The position numbers and the translations under genes are program-made. A DNA stretch of 64,000 nucleotides from Halichondria panicea (lineage: Eukaryota > Porifera > Demospongiae > Suberitida > Halichondriidae): the NCBI RefSeq assembly GCF_963675165.1, contig NC_087381.1:2480001-2544000 (forward strand), read 5' to 3'. How positions within the stretch are numbered: the first letter of the stretch is position 1; each line of letters starts with the position of its first letter. Positions 19,199-30,520 of this stretch are shown piece after piece. The notes beneath the pieces were generated by a model. The model was given only the letters and a program-made list of their open reading frames with translations, did not search any database and had not been told where the DNA came from.

Positions 19199-21220
19199 AT
19201 GCAGCTAAAGACTCTAGCTGCTATGGCAAGTTATGATCAGAGAAACGTGTTCGATCTACACCAGTATCAGTGGTCTTTTATTGATAATCCACTAACAGAA
19301 GACGATTTGTGCAGTCGATGTGGTAAAATCCTCAAGGAACCAATGCTAACTGAATGCTGCGGAACACATCTCTGTAGAACATGTGCTGAGCCTGACTTCA
19401 TTGAAGGAAAACTTAATGAATGCCCTGGTTGTAATCAGCCGTCTGTTACATGCATCCTAGATAGACCAAAATGGAAGAATATTCTTTGTTTAAAAGTGAA
19501 ATGCCCAATGAAAGAAAGAGGGTGCCAGTGGAATGGAGACATTCAAAGCATCCACGATCACCTGACTGTGGACTGCAAGTATATGGATTTCGAGTGCAGC
19601 AATGGATGTGGCGAGAGTCTTGAAAGACATGAGATCGCTGATCATCTAGAAAATGCTTGCCCCAAACGCTCTGTGGCATGCCAGCATTGCAATCAAGTGG
19701 GTGCTTTAGAGAACATCGTTGGTGATCATATCTTAATCTGCTTTGAATATATTATTACTTGCCCAAATGGTTGTGGAGAGCAAATGAAGCAGTCCTGGTA
19801 CTATAATCAACATTCAGAAGATTGTACCCACTTGATTGTACCATGTCCCTTCAATTTCGTTGATTGTAGTGCTCTATTTCAGAGAAGGTTGATGCCCCAA
19901 CACCTTATAGAAGACAATCAAAAGCATGCTCATCTTCAGTCAAAATTCATCTGCAGCAAATTAGAAAAGATAAATAACGAATTTCTTCAGCAGATGGAAG
20001 TAAGTGAAAGGCTATACAAATACTATCAAGAGGTGAGTAAAATGAATACTGATGAAATGAGGGAGTCAATTGAGCAACAGATAGAACGTACTACTTCAAG
20101 ACGTGCGCAAAAGATTGAAAATAGTAGAAAAAAATCAATTCAGAGAATTGTCAATTGTGAGAATAGATTTGAACAAACACATAAGCATCTGGAAAGCACA
20201 GTGAAAACGTTGTTCACGAAAGCACCCAATACACTGTGGGAAATAAACTACAACGTGATTCAGTTCGAAAGTAAACTGTATTCTGGTCAATTCAGTGAAT
20301 TATGGACAGGACTACATCATCGAAAGCATCAAGTTGCTATCAAAAAACATAAAACGGGTTCAATGACGCCATCAAAATTCCTTCAAGAAGCGTACATGCT
20401 GAGCACTCTACATCACTACAATATTCTGACACTCCGTGGTGTAGGCACAAGCCAAGAGCCTCTCCTTATTGTCACTGAATATTTGATTCATGGTAATTTG
20501 ATCAACTTTTTTAGTAGCACGAAGAAGGAAAACTTTAGTGTTGGCCTGAAAATGATTGAACAAGTGGCATCTGGAATGGCTTATCTTGAGCGTGTGAATT
20601 GTATTCATAGACGTATTACGTCTCGTTCAATCTTAATTGGCGACAAATTCCATTGCAAGATAGGAAGTTTCTCGTTAGCTCGAAGGTTGAAAGAAGGTGA
20701 ATTTGAATATAAAATTCCACAAGGAGAGAGAGTACCTATCAAATGGTCTGCACCTGAGGTTCTTTCCGAAAATATATATTCCATGAAATCTGATATTTGG
20801 TCGTTTGGAATTTTACAGTATGAGATTATGAGCCACCATACTCTTAAAATGTCTAATTCAAATCTCATAAATACAGAATACAATTTGAACTGTCCTGAGG
20901 ATTGTCAAGAGGAACATTATAAACTCATAGTTCAATGTTGGAGTGGGAACCCTGATTTGAGACCTTCTATCAGCATGTTTTTAAATTTACACACTGCAAT
21001 TTATAGCGTTGCTGACGTAGACAAATTGGCTGAGAATAAAAAAGTTGATTCCAGCTTAGATCTAAATAATGAAGAACTTTATGTGGATGTAGGATCAGAC
21101 CCACGAGAAGACAACAGCCAGAAACAAGGCCCCAAGGAAACTCCTTTTGACGAGGAAGACCCTTGTGATGACCTGAGCGCTATTGACGAGGAAGAAATTT
21201 ATGAGAAATTTACCTTTTAA
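19199..21220 (+). CDS. RING + TRAF-type zinc fingers + coiled coil + pseudokinase protein, second copy with acidic tail
   Basis: The intronless ORF encodes 673 residues; the ATG at 19223 (residue 9) has the better Kozak context (G at -3 and +4) and may be the true start. RING-like cluster at 38-78 (CSRCG, ECCGTHLCRTC, CPGC); TRAF zinc fingers at about 102-235 (SNGCGESL, CPNGCGEQ); coiled coil at about 255-335; kinase-like domain at about 352-600. The domain keeps VAIK (K382), a helix-C Glu397 and SAPE (517-520), but has HRR at 470-472, Ser477 for the metal-binding Asn, and SFS at 490-492 for DFG, so all three catalytic positions are lost. The C-terminal ~70 residues are acidic with two tyrosine motifs (LYVDV, IYEKF) that could be docking sites. 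It is paired head-to-head with a paralogue at 17173-18999. Function is inferred as a signalling adaptor; ubiquitin-ligase activity is possible. Confidence 0.88.
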   Translation: MQLKTLAAMASYDQRNVFDLHQYQWSFIDNPLTEDDLCSRCGKILKEPMLTECCGTHLCRTCAEPDFIEGKLNECPGCNQPSVTCILDRPKWKNILCLKVKCPMKERGCQWNGDIQSIHDHLTVDCKYMDFECSNGCGESLERHEIADHLENACPKRSVACQHCNQVGALENIVGDHILICFEYIITCPNGCGEQMKQSWYYNQHSEDCTHLIVPCPFNFVDCSALFQRRLMPQHLIEDNQKHAHLQSKFICSKLEKINNEFLQQMEVSERLYKYYQEVSKMNTDEMRESIEQQIERTTSRRAQKIENSRKKSIQRIVNCENRFEQTHKHLESTVKTLFTKAPNTLWEINYNVIQFESKLYSGQFSELWTGLHHRKHQVAIKKHKTGSMTPSKFLQEAYMLSTLHHYNILTLRGVGTSQEPLLIVTEYLIHGNLINFFSSTKKENFSVGLKMIEQVASGMAYLERVNCIHRRITSRSILIGDKFHCKIGSFSLARRLKEGEFEYKIPQGERVPIKWSAPEVLSENIYSMKSDIWSFGILQYEIMSHHTLKMSNSNLINTEYNLNCPEDCQEEHYKLIVQCWSGNPDLRPSISMFLNLHTAIYSVADVDKLAENKKVDSSLDLNNEELYVDVGSDPREDNSQKQGPKETPFDEEDPCDDLSAIDEEEIYEKFTF

Positions 21221-22162
21221 TGTTCTGGAAAATCCCAAGGACGGCATCTATATTAGTCTTATAAGTTCTTACCAGATAATTGTTTCACAACAGGAAAGAT
21301 TGAGTAAACTTTATAGTAAATTTAATTGATGCCGTACATAGCTGTGTCCAGTCCAGGGACAGTCCACTCTGTAGTATATCTGCATGTCTATACGTACAGA
21401 ATATATTTAGCATACTAACAAATCGACACTAAGGTGGTGGGTGATGGCCGTGACGGTAATCGCTTCGCAGAACAGAGGTGGCAACTGCACATGCAGTTGA
21501 CTCTTTTAAAAATGAAAAAAGTTCTAATAAACAGAAGTATAATAATTATGCATGGTTTGAGCACTTAGTGCAACTTTAATGTTTAACATTCATGATGTGG
21601 CAATATCCCCCCATTTCCTCAAGGGGAAAAAAGGGGGGGTTTGGTAAACTGTGGGGCCACTCCCTCACTGTGCTAACATTCATACCGCTGCATGCCTGAA
21701 CAGCAATTTTTTAAGCCTTATGCTGATGATTGCTTTGGCCGCTTGGCCATACCACATTCATTATAATTTTATCCTTAATAATTATAATTTTATGCTTAAT
21801 AATCACGTATACTCTAATCTGACAGCGATCACGCCCGAAGGCGGAGAAGTATATATTATGGTAATATATAAGCGTTAATAACAACATTTTCAAACCATGC
21901 TATATAGAATTAAGGGTGGGAAGGGAGGGAAAGACTTTGCAGCTGACAACTGAATATGTTTCTTCTTGTAATGGAGCTAGCAGTAGCTATAGTGCACAAT
22001 AATTGTCATTATGTGCAACACATGATCCCTATACCTGGCCTTGCATTTGACCACAATTATGCTGCTAAACAGGAAGTAGCCCCATCTGATGTTAAATGCA
22101 TGCCTTTAACTAGAGTCTAATATCATTATTTTAGCTCTGTTAAAAGACTTCTAACAGAAAGG
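21221..22162. other. Intergenic, no gene seen
   Basis: AT-rich sequence with an A/G-homopolymer tract near 21618-21640 and several inverted AT runs near 21770-21800. It separates the pseudokinase pair from the transporter array. No exon or TIR pair is apparent. Confidence 0.4.
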
Positions 22163-23645
22163 ATGAGGTACAAGTTGCGATATTTCTACTCAAAGGGAAC
22201 TTTTCTAGTTCTTGTGTAGAGAATGCTTATAACATCAACATCGACTTTCCTATTTCTTATGCTCACCAAATCAGGAGGTATCCATTGGCAAACCAATAAG
22301 GACCCAAATTTCTTCTGATACCGATGATTGCATTTTTCCCCATAGCAGGCTGGCTAGCTGATGTACAGTATGGAAACTTCAAGGTGTTTAGGTTCGGTGT
22401 ACTGCTATTATTTGTTTCAACGGTAATGACCTGTATTTTTCTGATAATTAAAGAAGAGGGAGTTCATCCGACTGTTACTAGGGTTGCTACAACTGCAGCT
22501 GTGTTAGGTGCTTATCTTGGAGTTAGTGCATGCATATATAGTAACAGCTCTTCAGCTATAGGCTTGGATCAGATGCCAGATGCTTCGTCTGCATGACAAC
22601 ATTATAAGTTTTATAAAGTGGTTCATTTTTTCAGCTCTCTTCGATGAATGGAGCAGTGAAGTAATCATAAGAAGTACAAAAGTATGTACTTCTGTAGATC
22701 CTGACAATAAATTCAAGTCTCTACCCAGTGTTTGCTATGAGCATTCTGTGCTATAGTATATTTCTTTTAGCCCTCAAATGGCTAATAATTGAACCAAAGT
22801 CACCTCAGTCCCTCAACATCATCTATACCAAGTGCTCAAGTTTGCAGCCAAGCACAAAGCTCCCCTCAATCGCAGTGCTCTCACATACTGGGAGGAAGAC
22901 ATACCTTCAAGAAGGACTTTGGAAAGTCGAGATATGGTGGTCCATTCACTACAGAACAAGTTGAAGATGTGAAAACATTCTTCAAGCTTATTGTTATCCA
23001 AATACCATTATTTATTGTCTCATTGTCATTTCGGAAATTATTTGTACATATTAATCACCAACCATTAACCTCCTCTGTCGACATATTATATGCACTGCTT
23101 CACTTATTAGTCTCTTCACTTATCACCCATGTGTCTGTGCAATGTTAGTAACGCTTATCTCAGAATTTATAGTCTATCCTCATTAAAATGGAACCACCAA
23201 GTATCCTGAAACAGATTGGATTTGCTTGCTTCATCATTGTGAATTGTGATAGCATGGAATATTGAGTGCAGAAGTTGTGAGCTATTTCCATGATATACAA
23301 TTGAAATAGCTAGTTCAATTATTGGTAGTCTTGTTCATATTTCCTTCTAGACAAATACTGTTCTGTTGTTTGTTTGTGCATAATCTCTATATAACATAGT
23401 TTATTGGCGGGATTTGCATTATTACTTCACGCCTCATCATTAGGCCTTGGTAAAGTTTTCTTCCATGCCACGATGAAGTTTTGCAACAAATGCTATTTTC
23501 ATCAGCCATGGTAGCAATCACTTTGTTTTGGTACTGTCTCCTGGCTCGCTGGTACAAGAGGAGAGTTAGAGACAAGGAATACAATGCACACAGAGTGGTG
23601 GAGGAGGTCTATGATCGATACCTTTCCAACGACATGTATACTGAA
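22163..23645 (+). pseudogene. SLC15/POT-like transporter, subfamily B, pseudogene
   Basis: It begins MRYKLRYFYSKGTFLVLV and meets TAG at about 22218. Subfamily-B homology continues in shifted frames: GWLADVQYGNFKVFRFGV at about 22345-22400, [10 protein letters not shown], the conserved cytoplasmic loop at 22780-22975 with an extra TA at 22829, and the C-terminal YKRRVRDKEYNAHRVVEEVY. Several stops and frameshifts make it non-functional. Its best match is the intact gene at 27221. Confidence 0.88.
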
Positions 23646-23889
23646 CAACTAAGATATAATTATAACAGAGCAACCTCGTATAAGTATATGGGTCATAAAC
23701 TGTTTCTTTACATAATTATTATGATAGTCATTATTAGCTTTATTTGTCTTTAAGTACATACATGCACTGTGTGGTTTCATTTTCAATCAAGATTATTACA
23801 GCCAATCTTTCCCTCCTCTGGCTTGCGCCCTCAGGCTCGATTGGTTTACTGCTATAAGTACCTATATATAATAAAATATGTATCGATCT

Positions 23890-24358
23890 TATGGCAAGCG
23901 GAGTGGTTCAAAAATAGAAAGCACAAAACGTACTGTTATTATGCCTAAAAACGTAAGTGTTTCATTATACTTCTACGTCTCCTGCAACGTAATGTTATTT
24001 ATTATAAACGTACGTGGTTTTTCATACAAAAACGTACGTGCCAGGTTATATATATATCTGAAACACCTAGCAAGTGACAGAGAGACTTGCACAAAAAGCG
24101 TAGCTGGCTAATTATTACATTAATACGTCTCCAAGAATAGGTTTTTGCGTAAAATGAAACGCGTATGTTTATAACAAAATACGTACGTTTATAATAAACA
24201 CCTTACGTTGCAGGAAGACATAATAGCGGTATAATGAAACACGTAAGTTTTAGGTATCTATAGAAAACAGGTATGTTTTTAGCCAACACACGTAGGTTTT
24301 AAGGTATAATAACAGTACGTTTTGTGCTTTCTATTTTTGAACCACTCCGCTTGCCATA
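23890..24358. mobile_element. 469-bp TIR element with 6-bp target duplication
   Basis: The ends are TATGGCAAGCGGAGTGGTTC... and its complement. About 53 bp at each end are a perfect inverted repeat, and similarity extends a little further. CGATCT flanks both sides (23884-23889 and 24359-24364). The interior is rich in ACGTACGT-type and ACGTAAGTTTT motifs and has no convincing ORF. Matching unoccupied sites remain in paralogous units near 28965 and 44512, which defines the ends precisely. Confidence 0.9.
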
Positions 24359-24689
24359 CGATCTCGTCCTCCACACTGTCCAATTGTGTATTAGTACAAC
24401 CAGTAGGTTGTACAAATAGGATTGACAGTGCAGTTGTGTGTGTTTTCAATTATTGCACACATTTTGACTTGTGTTTAGACTGCTCTATTTCTGCAGGGAA
24501 ATTAAGGCCACATCAAGAAACTAACTGGATAGATAGCTTAGTTAGCCTTTTATCTGTATACATGTGTGATATTATAGTCTATGAATATTCTCATGCAATA
24601 CTATTGATATTTGAAAAATTGCCCTATTTTCATTTCACCATGTTTTGTCTGACTGACTAAATATAAGTAAGTTAGTAAGTAAGTAACAT

Positions 24690-26880
24690 TCTTGGAAAGC
24701 ATTTCCTCCTTGTACAGACATGTTCAGAAGATTCTAGATACAGCCTCTAGTCGACTAGAACCCGGACCATGGGTGTTTTTCAAAATTGCATTCGCTTCCA
24801 AGAGGCAGATGACCTTTCAGGCTCCACATTTCTTACCTACGGAATTCCGCCATCTTTAAATGACTGCCACTGCTAAATCTATTCTAATGATTATTGAAGA
24901 CAGATATCATAGAGGCTTCAGGTTCATTACAGCTATGCGCCGGGCAGGAAGCCGGCTCAGAGGCTGCGATCCATGCCATGAGATCCATCTTTTCTGGGGA
25001 AGAATGTGAGGCGGTACTCCTAGTTGATGCTAAAAATGCCTTCAATACTCTGAATCGCCAAGCCACGCTTCACAACATTCGCATTATCTGTCCTGCTTTT
25101 TCAACCATTCTCATCAACACCTATCGGTCCCTCAAACTACTCCTGCAAGGTGGTGAGCACTTACTCTCGGAGGAAGGCACCACACAGGGAGACCCTTTAG
25201 CAATGGCTATGTATGCTCTGGGCATGTGCATATATCCACTCATTACTCAACTGTGCGGCCCTGCTCGACAAGTTTGGTTTGCCGATGATGCAACTGCAGC
25301 CACTGCTAAATCTATTCTAATGATATTGAAGACAGATATCATAGAGGCTTCAGGTTCATTACAGCTATGCGCCGGGCATTTCCATCAAGGAAATCAAGAA
25401 GTGGTGGGACACACTAGTCTCGTCTGGTGGAGCCTTCGGCTATGACCTGGCTGATTGTCAAAGAAGAGTTTTACGACAAAGCTATGGACACTTTCAAAAC
25501 AACTGGCATTGGGATCTCTGTAAATGGAAAACGACACTTAGGTGCAGCCATCGGAAAGCGGTCATTTGGAAGAATATGTTACCATAAAGGTAGAAGAATG
25601 GGTTGACCAAGTTCATCGTCTCTCAACCATAGCCAAAACACAGCCCCATGCGCAGCGGCATATGCAGCCTATACCCATGGCCTGACTAGTAGATGGACTT
25701 ATTTCCTTCGGACCATACCCGACATCAATCACATCCTACAACCCCTGGAGGAAGCAATACATCAGGTCTTCCTTCCCGCTCTAATTATAACGGGTCAACC
25801 AACGTTCAGTCTCAAAGTAAGAGAAGTGCTGTCTCTACCAGTATGCTTAAGTGGTCTAGGCATCTCAATTCCATCAAAATCTGCATCCAGTGAATTCTCA
25901 ACATCAGAAAAAGTAACAGCCCCCCTAGTGACACTTATCACTGATCAAGAGCCCTGCTACAATGTAGACTATGAGAAACTGAAGGAGATCAAAGCCAAGA
26001 TAAGATCTGACAAAGCCCAGAATCAGACTTCTAGACTAACAGATCTAAAGAAAGACCCTCATTAAAGCGTGCACTCGACCTTGCTGAGGAGAAAGGAGCC
26101 TCAACATGGCTCACAGTACTCCCAATTGAAGAGTATGGATTTGCTCTGCACAAGGGGCCTTTTGTGATGCTTTGTCCCTCCGCTATGCGTGGCACATTCC
26201 TCATCAGCCAGAGACTTGTGCTTGTGGGAAGTCTTTTGATGTGAACCACGCAATGATTTGCCCTAAAGGTGGCTTTCCTATTATTCGCCACAATGAAGTA
26301 AGAGACATAACAGCTGACCTGCTTACGGAGATCTGCCATGATGTTGAATTAGAGCCAACGCTGCAACCGCTCACCGGTGAAAGGCTATCTCACCGCACAG
26401 CAAACACAGAAGATGGAGCAAGGCTGGATGTTAAAGCCCGTGGGTTTTGGGACAGGATGCAATGTGCATTTTTTGACATTAGGGTTTTTTACCCCAACGC
26501 ACAAAGTAATCGCTCAGCCCAGTTATCCACAGCATACAACAAACACGAATCAGAAAAAAGACGCGTATATGGCCACAGAGTCAGGGATATATAATATGGC
26601 TCATTCTCTCCCTTGGTATTCTCCTCAACTGGAGGTATGGGCAAAGAAGCCAAGATTGTGTTCAAGAGGATAGCATCACTCGTGTCTGTTAAGAGGAACA
26701 CCCCGTCTCCAAAGCGATTAATTGGATTCGCTGCAGGCTCTCTTTTTCGCTCTTAAGATCATCACTTCACTATGCATTCGTGGCACACGCTCCCACACCC
26801 ACAATGCGCTGAAGAACAGTGACATTTCAATTGAGCTGGCTCTTAGCGAGAGCCACCTCAATTAACAGTTGACAGTGTAC
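24690..26880 (+). mobile_element. Non-LTR-type retrotransposon relic (RT plus C-terminal zinc-knuckle/nuclease-like part)
   Basis: A reading frame before 24860 is open (TASSRLEPGPWVFFKIAF). From about 24945 a reverse-transcriptase core follows, with LVDAKNAFNTLNR, EGTTQGDPLAMAMYALG and the catalytic FADD at 25278-25289. After further frameshifts, 26172-26594 encodes [19 protein letters not shown], a CCHC-like knuckle, then ARLDVKARGFWD and AFFDIRVFYP, resembling the C-terminal region of nuclease-bearing non-LTR retroelements (family by inference). An ~80-bp direct repeat (24865-24946 and 25299-25378) shows an internal rearrangement. Stops and shifts make it inactive. Part of its 3' tail (26940-27015) recurs inverted at 44565-44635. 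Confidence 0.75.
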
Positions 26881-27220
26881 TTACATGTGTTTCTCACTAC
26901 TTTACTATTTTTACAACTAGTCTACATGCTTGCCCTCTTGTAATTTCTTGTTTCTTCGCTTTTTCGCGCTTTTCTTTTCCTGGAAATCCTAGCAACGTTC
27001 ACATTGCAAATGTTTTTTTAGTTTGATATCATTATACAGAATAACAGAAGCTTGTGTAGACTAATAATTGTGATAGATATTCCCACATGCATTCATACGC
27101 ACAATTGATACTTGTTTACATGGAAATAGAAAGTGATAAAGGTCAAAATGAGAAAGTTTATATAGAGTATATAGCTAGCTAGCTAGATCATTAATTTTAC
27201 ACTTATTCAAAGAAAAAAAG

Positions 27221-28717
27221 ATGAAGTACAAGCTGCGATATTTCTACTCAAAAGGAGCTTTTCTAGTTCTTGTGTGGATGATGCTTATTACATCAGCAAT
27301 GAATTTCTTATTTCGTATGCTCAACAATTCATGGACGAGAATCAAAACCTATCATTCCTACAATGATCAAACACTTTTGTTACCAATGATTGCCTTTATC
27401 CCCATAGCGGGCTGGCTAGCTGATGTACGGTATGGAAACTTCAAGGTGTTTAGGTTCGGTGTACTACTATTATTTATCTCAACAGTATTGACATGTATTT
27501 GTTTGATTATAAGAGTTCATCCGACTGTTACTATGGTTGCTACAACTGCAGCTGTGTTAGTTGCATATCTTGGAGTTAGTGCATGCGCAGTAACAGCTCT
27601 TCAGCTAGGCTTGGATCAGATGCCAGATGCTTCGTCTGACAACATTATAAGTTTAATTGAGTGGTTCATTTTCTCAGCTATCTTTGGTGTATGGATTAGT
27701 GATATTATCCTAAACAGTACAATATCCTGTGCTCTCGTAGATCCTGATAATGATTTTATTTTCTTTAGTCTCTACCCAGTGCTTGCTATGAGCATTCTGT
27801 GCTGTAGTATTTTTCTCTTAGCCCCAAAATGGCTAATAATTGAACTAAAATCACCTCAGTCTCTCAAAATCATCTACCAAGTTCTCAAGTTTGCTGCCAA
27901 GCACAAAGCTCCCCTCAATCGCAGTGCTCTCACATACTGGGAGGAAGACATACCTTCAAGAACGGACCTGGGAAAGTCGAGATACGGTGGTCCATTCACT
28001 ACAGAGCAAGTTGAAGATGTGAAAACGTTCTTCAAGATTATCGTTATCCAAATACCACTGTTTTTTGTCTCATTATCAATTCGCAAATTACGTGTATATC
28101 TTGATTCCCAACGATTCCTATCTATCAACAGATGCACTGCTTCACTTATTAGTTTCACTTATCACCCGTGTGTCTGTGCAATGTTAGTAACGCTTATCTC
28201 AGAATTTATAGTTTATCCTCTAGTTAAAATGGAACCTCCAAGTATCCTCAAACAGATTGGATTTGCTTGTTTCATCATTGTGGCATCAAATATAGGATTA
28301 TTGAGTGCAGAAGTTGTGAGCTATTTCCATGATATACAAATTTGGATTGAAGTAGGTAGTTCAATAATTGGCGGTCTCGTTAACTTATCCTTTTTGACGA
28401 ACAGTATTTTGTTGTTTGCTTGTGCGCAATCTCCATATAACATGCGTGGTCTATTGGCGGGATTTGCATTATTACTTCATGCCTCATCATTAGCCCTTGG
28501 TGAAGTTTTCTTCCGTATCACGATGAAGTTTTGCAACAAATGCTACAACTATATAATATATTCATCAGTCATGGTAGCGATTACTTTGTTTGGATTCATC
28601 CTGTACTGCCTCCTGGCTCGCTGGTACAAGAGGAGAGTTAGAGACGAGGAATACAATGCACACAGAGTGGTGGAGGAGGTCTATGATCGATACCTTTCCA
28701 ACGATATGTATCACTGA
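27221..28717 (+). CDS. SLC15/POT-like multipass transporter, subfamily B, intact
   Basis: This single-exon ORF encodes 498 residues with about 12 hydrophobic segments and is the only intact subfamily-B copy here. POT marks are GWLADVRYGNFKVFRF at about 66-81, [29 protein letters not shown], the charged loop ending [16 protein letters not shown], and CAQSPYNMRGLL near 400. It ends YKRRVRDEEYNAHRVVEEVY then a short tail NDMYH. Outside the loop and C terminus it differs strongly from subfamily A, so it is an old paralogue. Broken B copies lie at 22163, 29134 and 43356. The ATG follows an A-rich leader (agaaaaaaagATG). The helix-1 ExxER motif of proton-coupled transporters is not visible. Substrate unknown. 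Confidence 0.85.
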   Translation: MKYKLRYFYSKGAFLVLVWMMLITSAMNFLFRMLNNSWTRIKTYHSYNDQTLLLPMIAFIPIAGWLADVRYGNFKVFRFGVLLLFISTVLTCICLIIRVHPTVTMVATTAAVLVAYLGVSACAVTALQLGLDQMPDASSDNIISLIEWFIFSAIFGVWISDIILNSTISCALVDPDNDFIFFSLYPVLAMSILCCSIFLLAPKWLIIELKSPQSLKIIYQVLKFAAKHKAPLNRSALTYWEEDIPSRTDLGKSRYGGPFTTEQVEDVKTFFKIIVIQIPLFFVSLSIRKLRVYLDSQRFLSINRCTASLISFTYHPCVCAMLVTLISEFIVYPLVKMEPPSILKQIGFACFIIVASNIGLLSAEVVSYFHDIQIWIEVGSSIIGGLVNLSFLTNSILLFACAQSPYNMRGLLAGFALLLHASSLALGEVFFRITMKFCNKCYNYIIYSSVMVAITLFGFILYCLLARWYKRRVRDEEYNAHRVVEEVYDRYLSNDMYH

Positions 28718-29133
28718 ACAATACAACTAAGATATATTTATAACAGAGCAACCTCGTATACGTATATGAATTAATGTAATAAATTTTTTTCTTCACATAT
28801 TATGATAGTCATTATTAGCTTTATTTGTCTTTAAGTACATACATACAGTCATGCACTGTTTGGTTTCATTTTCAATCAAGATTATTACAGCCAATCTTTC
28901 CCTCCTCTGGGTTGCGCCCTCAGGCTCGATGGGATAAGTACTATATATCTATGTATCGATCTCATCCTCCAATTGAGGTTATAATTATACAGGTGGTTGA
29001 ATAACAAAAAAGCTGTGTAATTGTGATCAATTAATGCTTAATTGTTTACATGGAAAGTGATAATGTCAACAGAACATGTTAGAAAGTTTAGAGTATATAG
29101 CTAGCTAGATCATTAATTTACAAAGAGAAAAAG

Positions 29134-29840
29134 GTGAAGTACAAGCTGCGATATTTCTACTCAAAGGGAGCTTTTCTAGTTCTTGTGTGAATAATGCTTA
29201 TTACATCAGCAATGAATTTCTTATTTCGTATGCTCAACAATTATTCATGGAGAATCAAAACCTATATCATTCCTACAATGATCAAACACTTCTTCTGATA
29301 CCGACGATTGCCTTCATTCCCATATCAGGCGGGCTAGCTGATGTACAGTATGGAAACTTCAAGGTGTTTAGGTTTGGTGCAGTACTATTATTTGTCTCAG
29401 GGTATTGACCTGCATTTGTTTGGTAATTCAAATGGAGGGAATTCATCCGACTGTGGCTATGGTTGCTACAACTGCAGCTGTGTTAGTAACATACCTTGAA
29501 ATTAGTGCATGCGCAGTAACAGCTCTTCAGCTAGGCTTGGATCAGATGCCAGATGCTTCGCCTGACAACATCATAAGTTTTATTAAATGGCTCATTTTCT
29601 CAGCTCTATTTGGTGTATGGATTAGTGACACTATCCAGTATCTTGTGCTTTCGTAGATCCTGATAATGATTTCATTTTCTTTAGTCTCTCTCTACCGGGT
29701 GTTTGCTATGAGCATTCCGTGCTGTAGTATTTTTCTTTTAGCCCCAAAATGGCTAATAATTGAACCAAAATCACCTCAGTCCCTCAAAATCATCTACCAA
29801 GTTCTCAAGTTTGCAGTCAAGCACAAAGTTCCCCCCAATC
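29134..29840 (+). pseudogene. SLC15/POT-like transporter, subfamily B, 3'-truncated pseudogene
   Basis: The start codon is GTG instead of ATG, the codon after LVLV is TGA, and a frame break lies near 29404. It retains LDQMPDASPDNI and [20 protein letters not shown]. Homology stops inside the cytoplasmic loop at about 29840, exactly where a MITE begins, so the C-terminal half was replaced or deleted. Confidence 0.88.
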
Positions 29841-30012
29841 ACATTCTATATACCATATAGCTGGTTATTTTTTTCGATTTATAGAGCATCACACGAAAAT
29901 GAAATTATTGCACTGCAATAAGTTCAACATCACTATAATTATTGAGCTGTACGAATATTAAAAATACGCAAATGGTAGTTCATACAAAATAATTTGAAAA
30001 TTACGCTATACG
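29841..30012. mobile_element. MITE, 'tatagcggg' TIR family 2
   Basis: It begins near ATTCTATATACCATATAGC and ends AAAATTACGCTATACGGTAC. The same element occurs at 45565-45755 and 48940-49112, each time upstream of a subfamily-A copy and followed by related sequence, so it was duplicated along with the unit. No coding capacity. Confidence 0.65.
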
Positions 30013-30520
30013 GTACTAAGAAAAGGACGAAAATATAGGTGCAGTCAGACGATAAGACAGTTATCATGCACCTCTGTGTTGAAAAGCCCTTTCCCATGTT
30101 AAGTGACATACATTTACGTAGCACTTTTGTTAGTATTCTAATTAGATAAAAAGGTTCTTGGGACAACAATTCTATCGATTATTCGGAAGCAATTGAGGAA
30201 GCACTTGAGAAGCTTGTGAAACATAAAAACGTGGTTACTGCATGTAGCTATAGGTGCAAACTTTTAGTTTCATTTGAGAATATCGTATGCATGATGATGT
30301 AGCTGCAGCCATGCTTGTGTTGATGCCACAGATTATAACTTTCAATAATTGATTGTTTAGAAGCACTTGATGAATTAATTTTGATTGTAAAGCATTCAGA
30401 AATGCAGCCCTACTGTGGACATACTTTCAGTTTCATTTGAGAACTCACAATCATATAAATGTAGCTACTTGTGTCAATGCAACAGATTGTAGTGAATACG
30501 TCAAAGTTGAAGATTTAACC
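30013..30520 (+). promoter_or_regulatory. Duplicated 5' region of transporter unit
   Basis: It contains the recurring blocks CACCTCTGTGTTGAAA, GAAGCAATTGAGGAAGCACT, AACTTTTAGTTTCATTTGAG (near 30258) and a second TTTCAGTTTCATTTGAGAAC near 30425. It resembles 45756-46188 closely. Probable promoter area of the following ORF. Confidence 0.4.

Noticed and set aside
30437..30520. 28-residue N-terminal extension of the transporter at 30521
   Set aside because: It begins with TTG, not ATG, and the sequence is promoter-like unit flank not conserved as protein in other copies.
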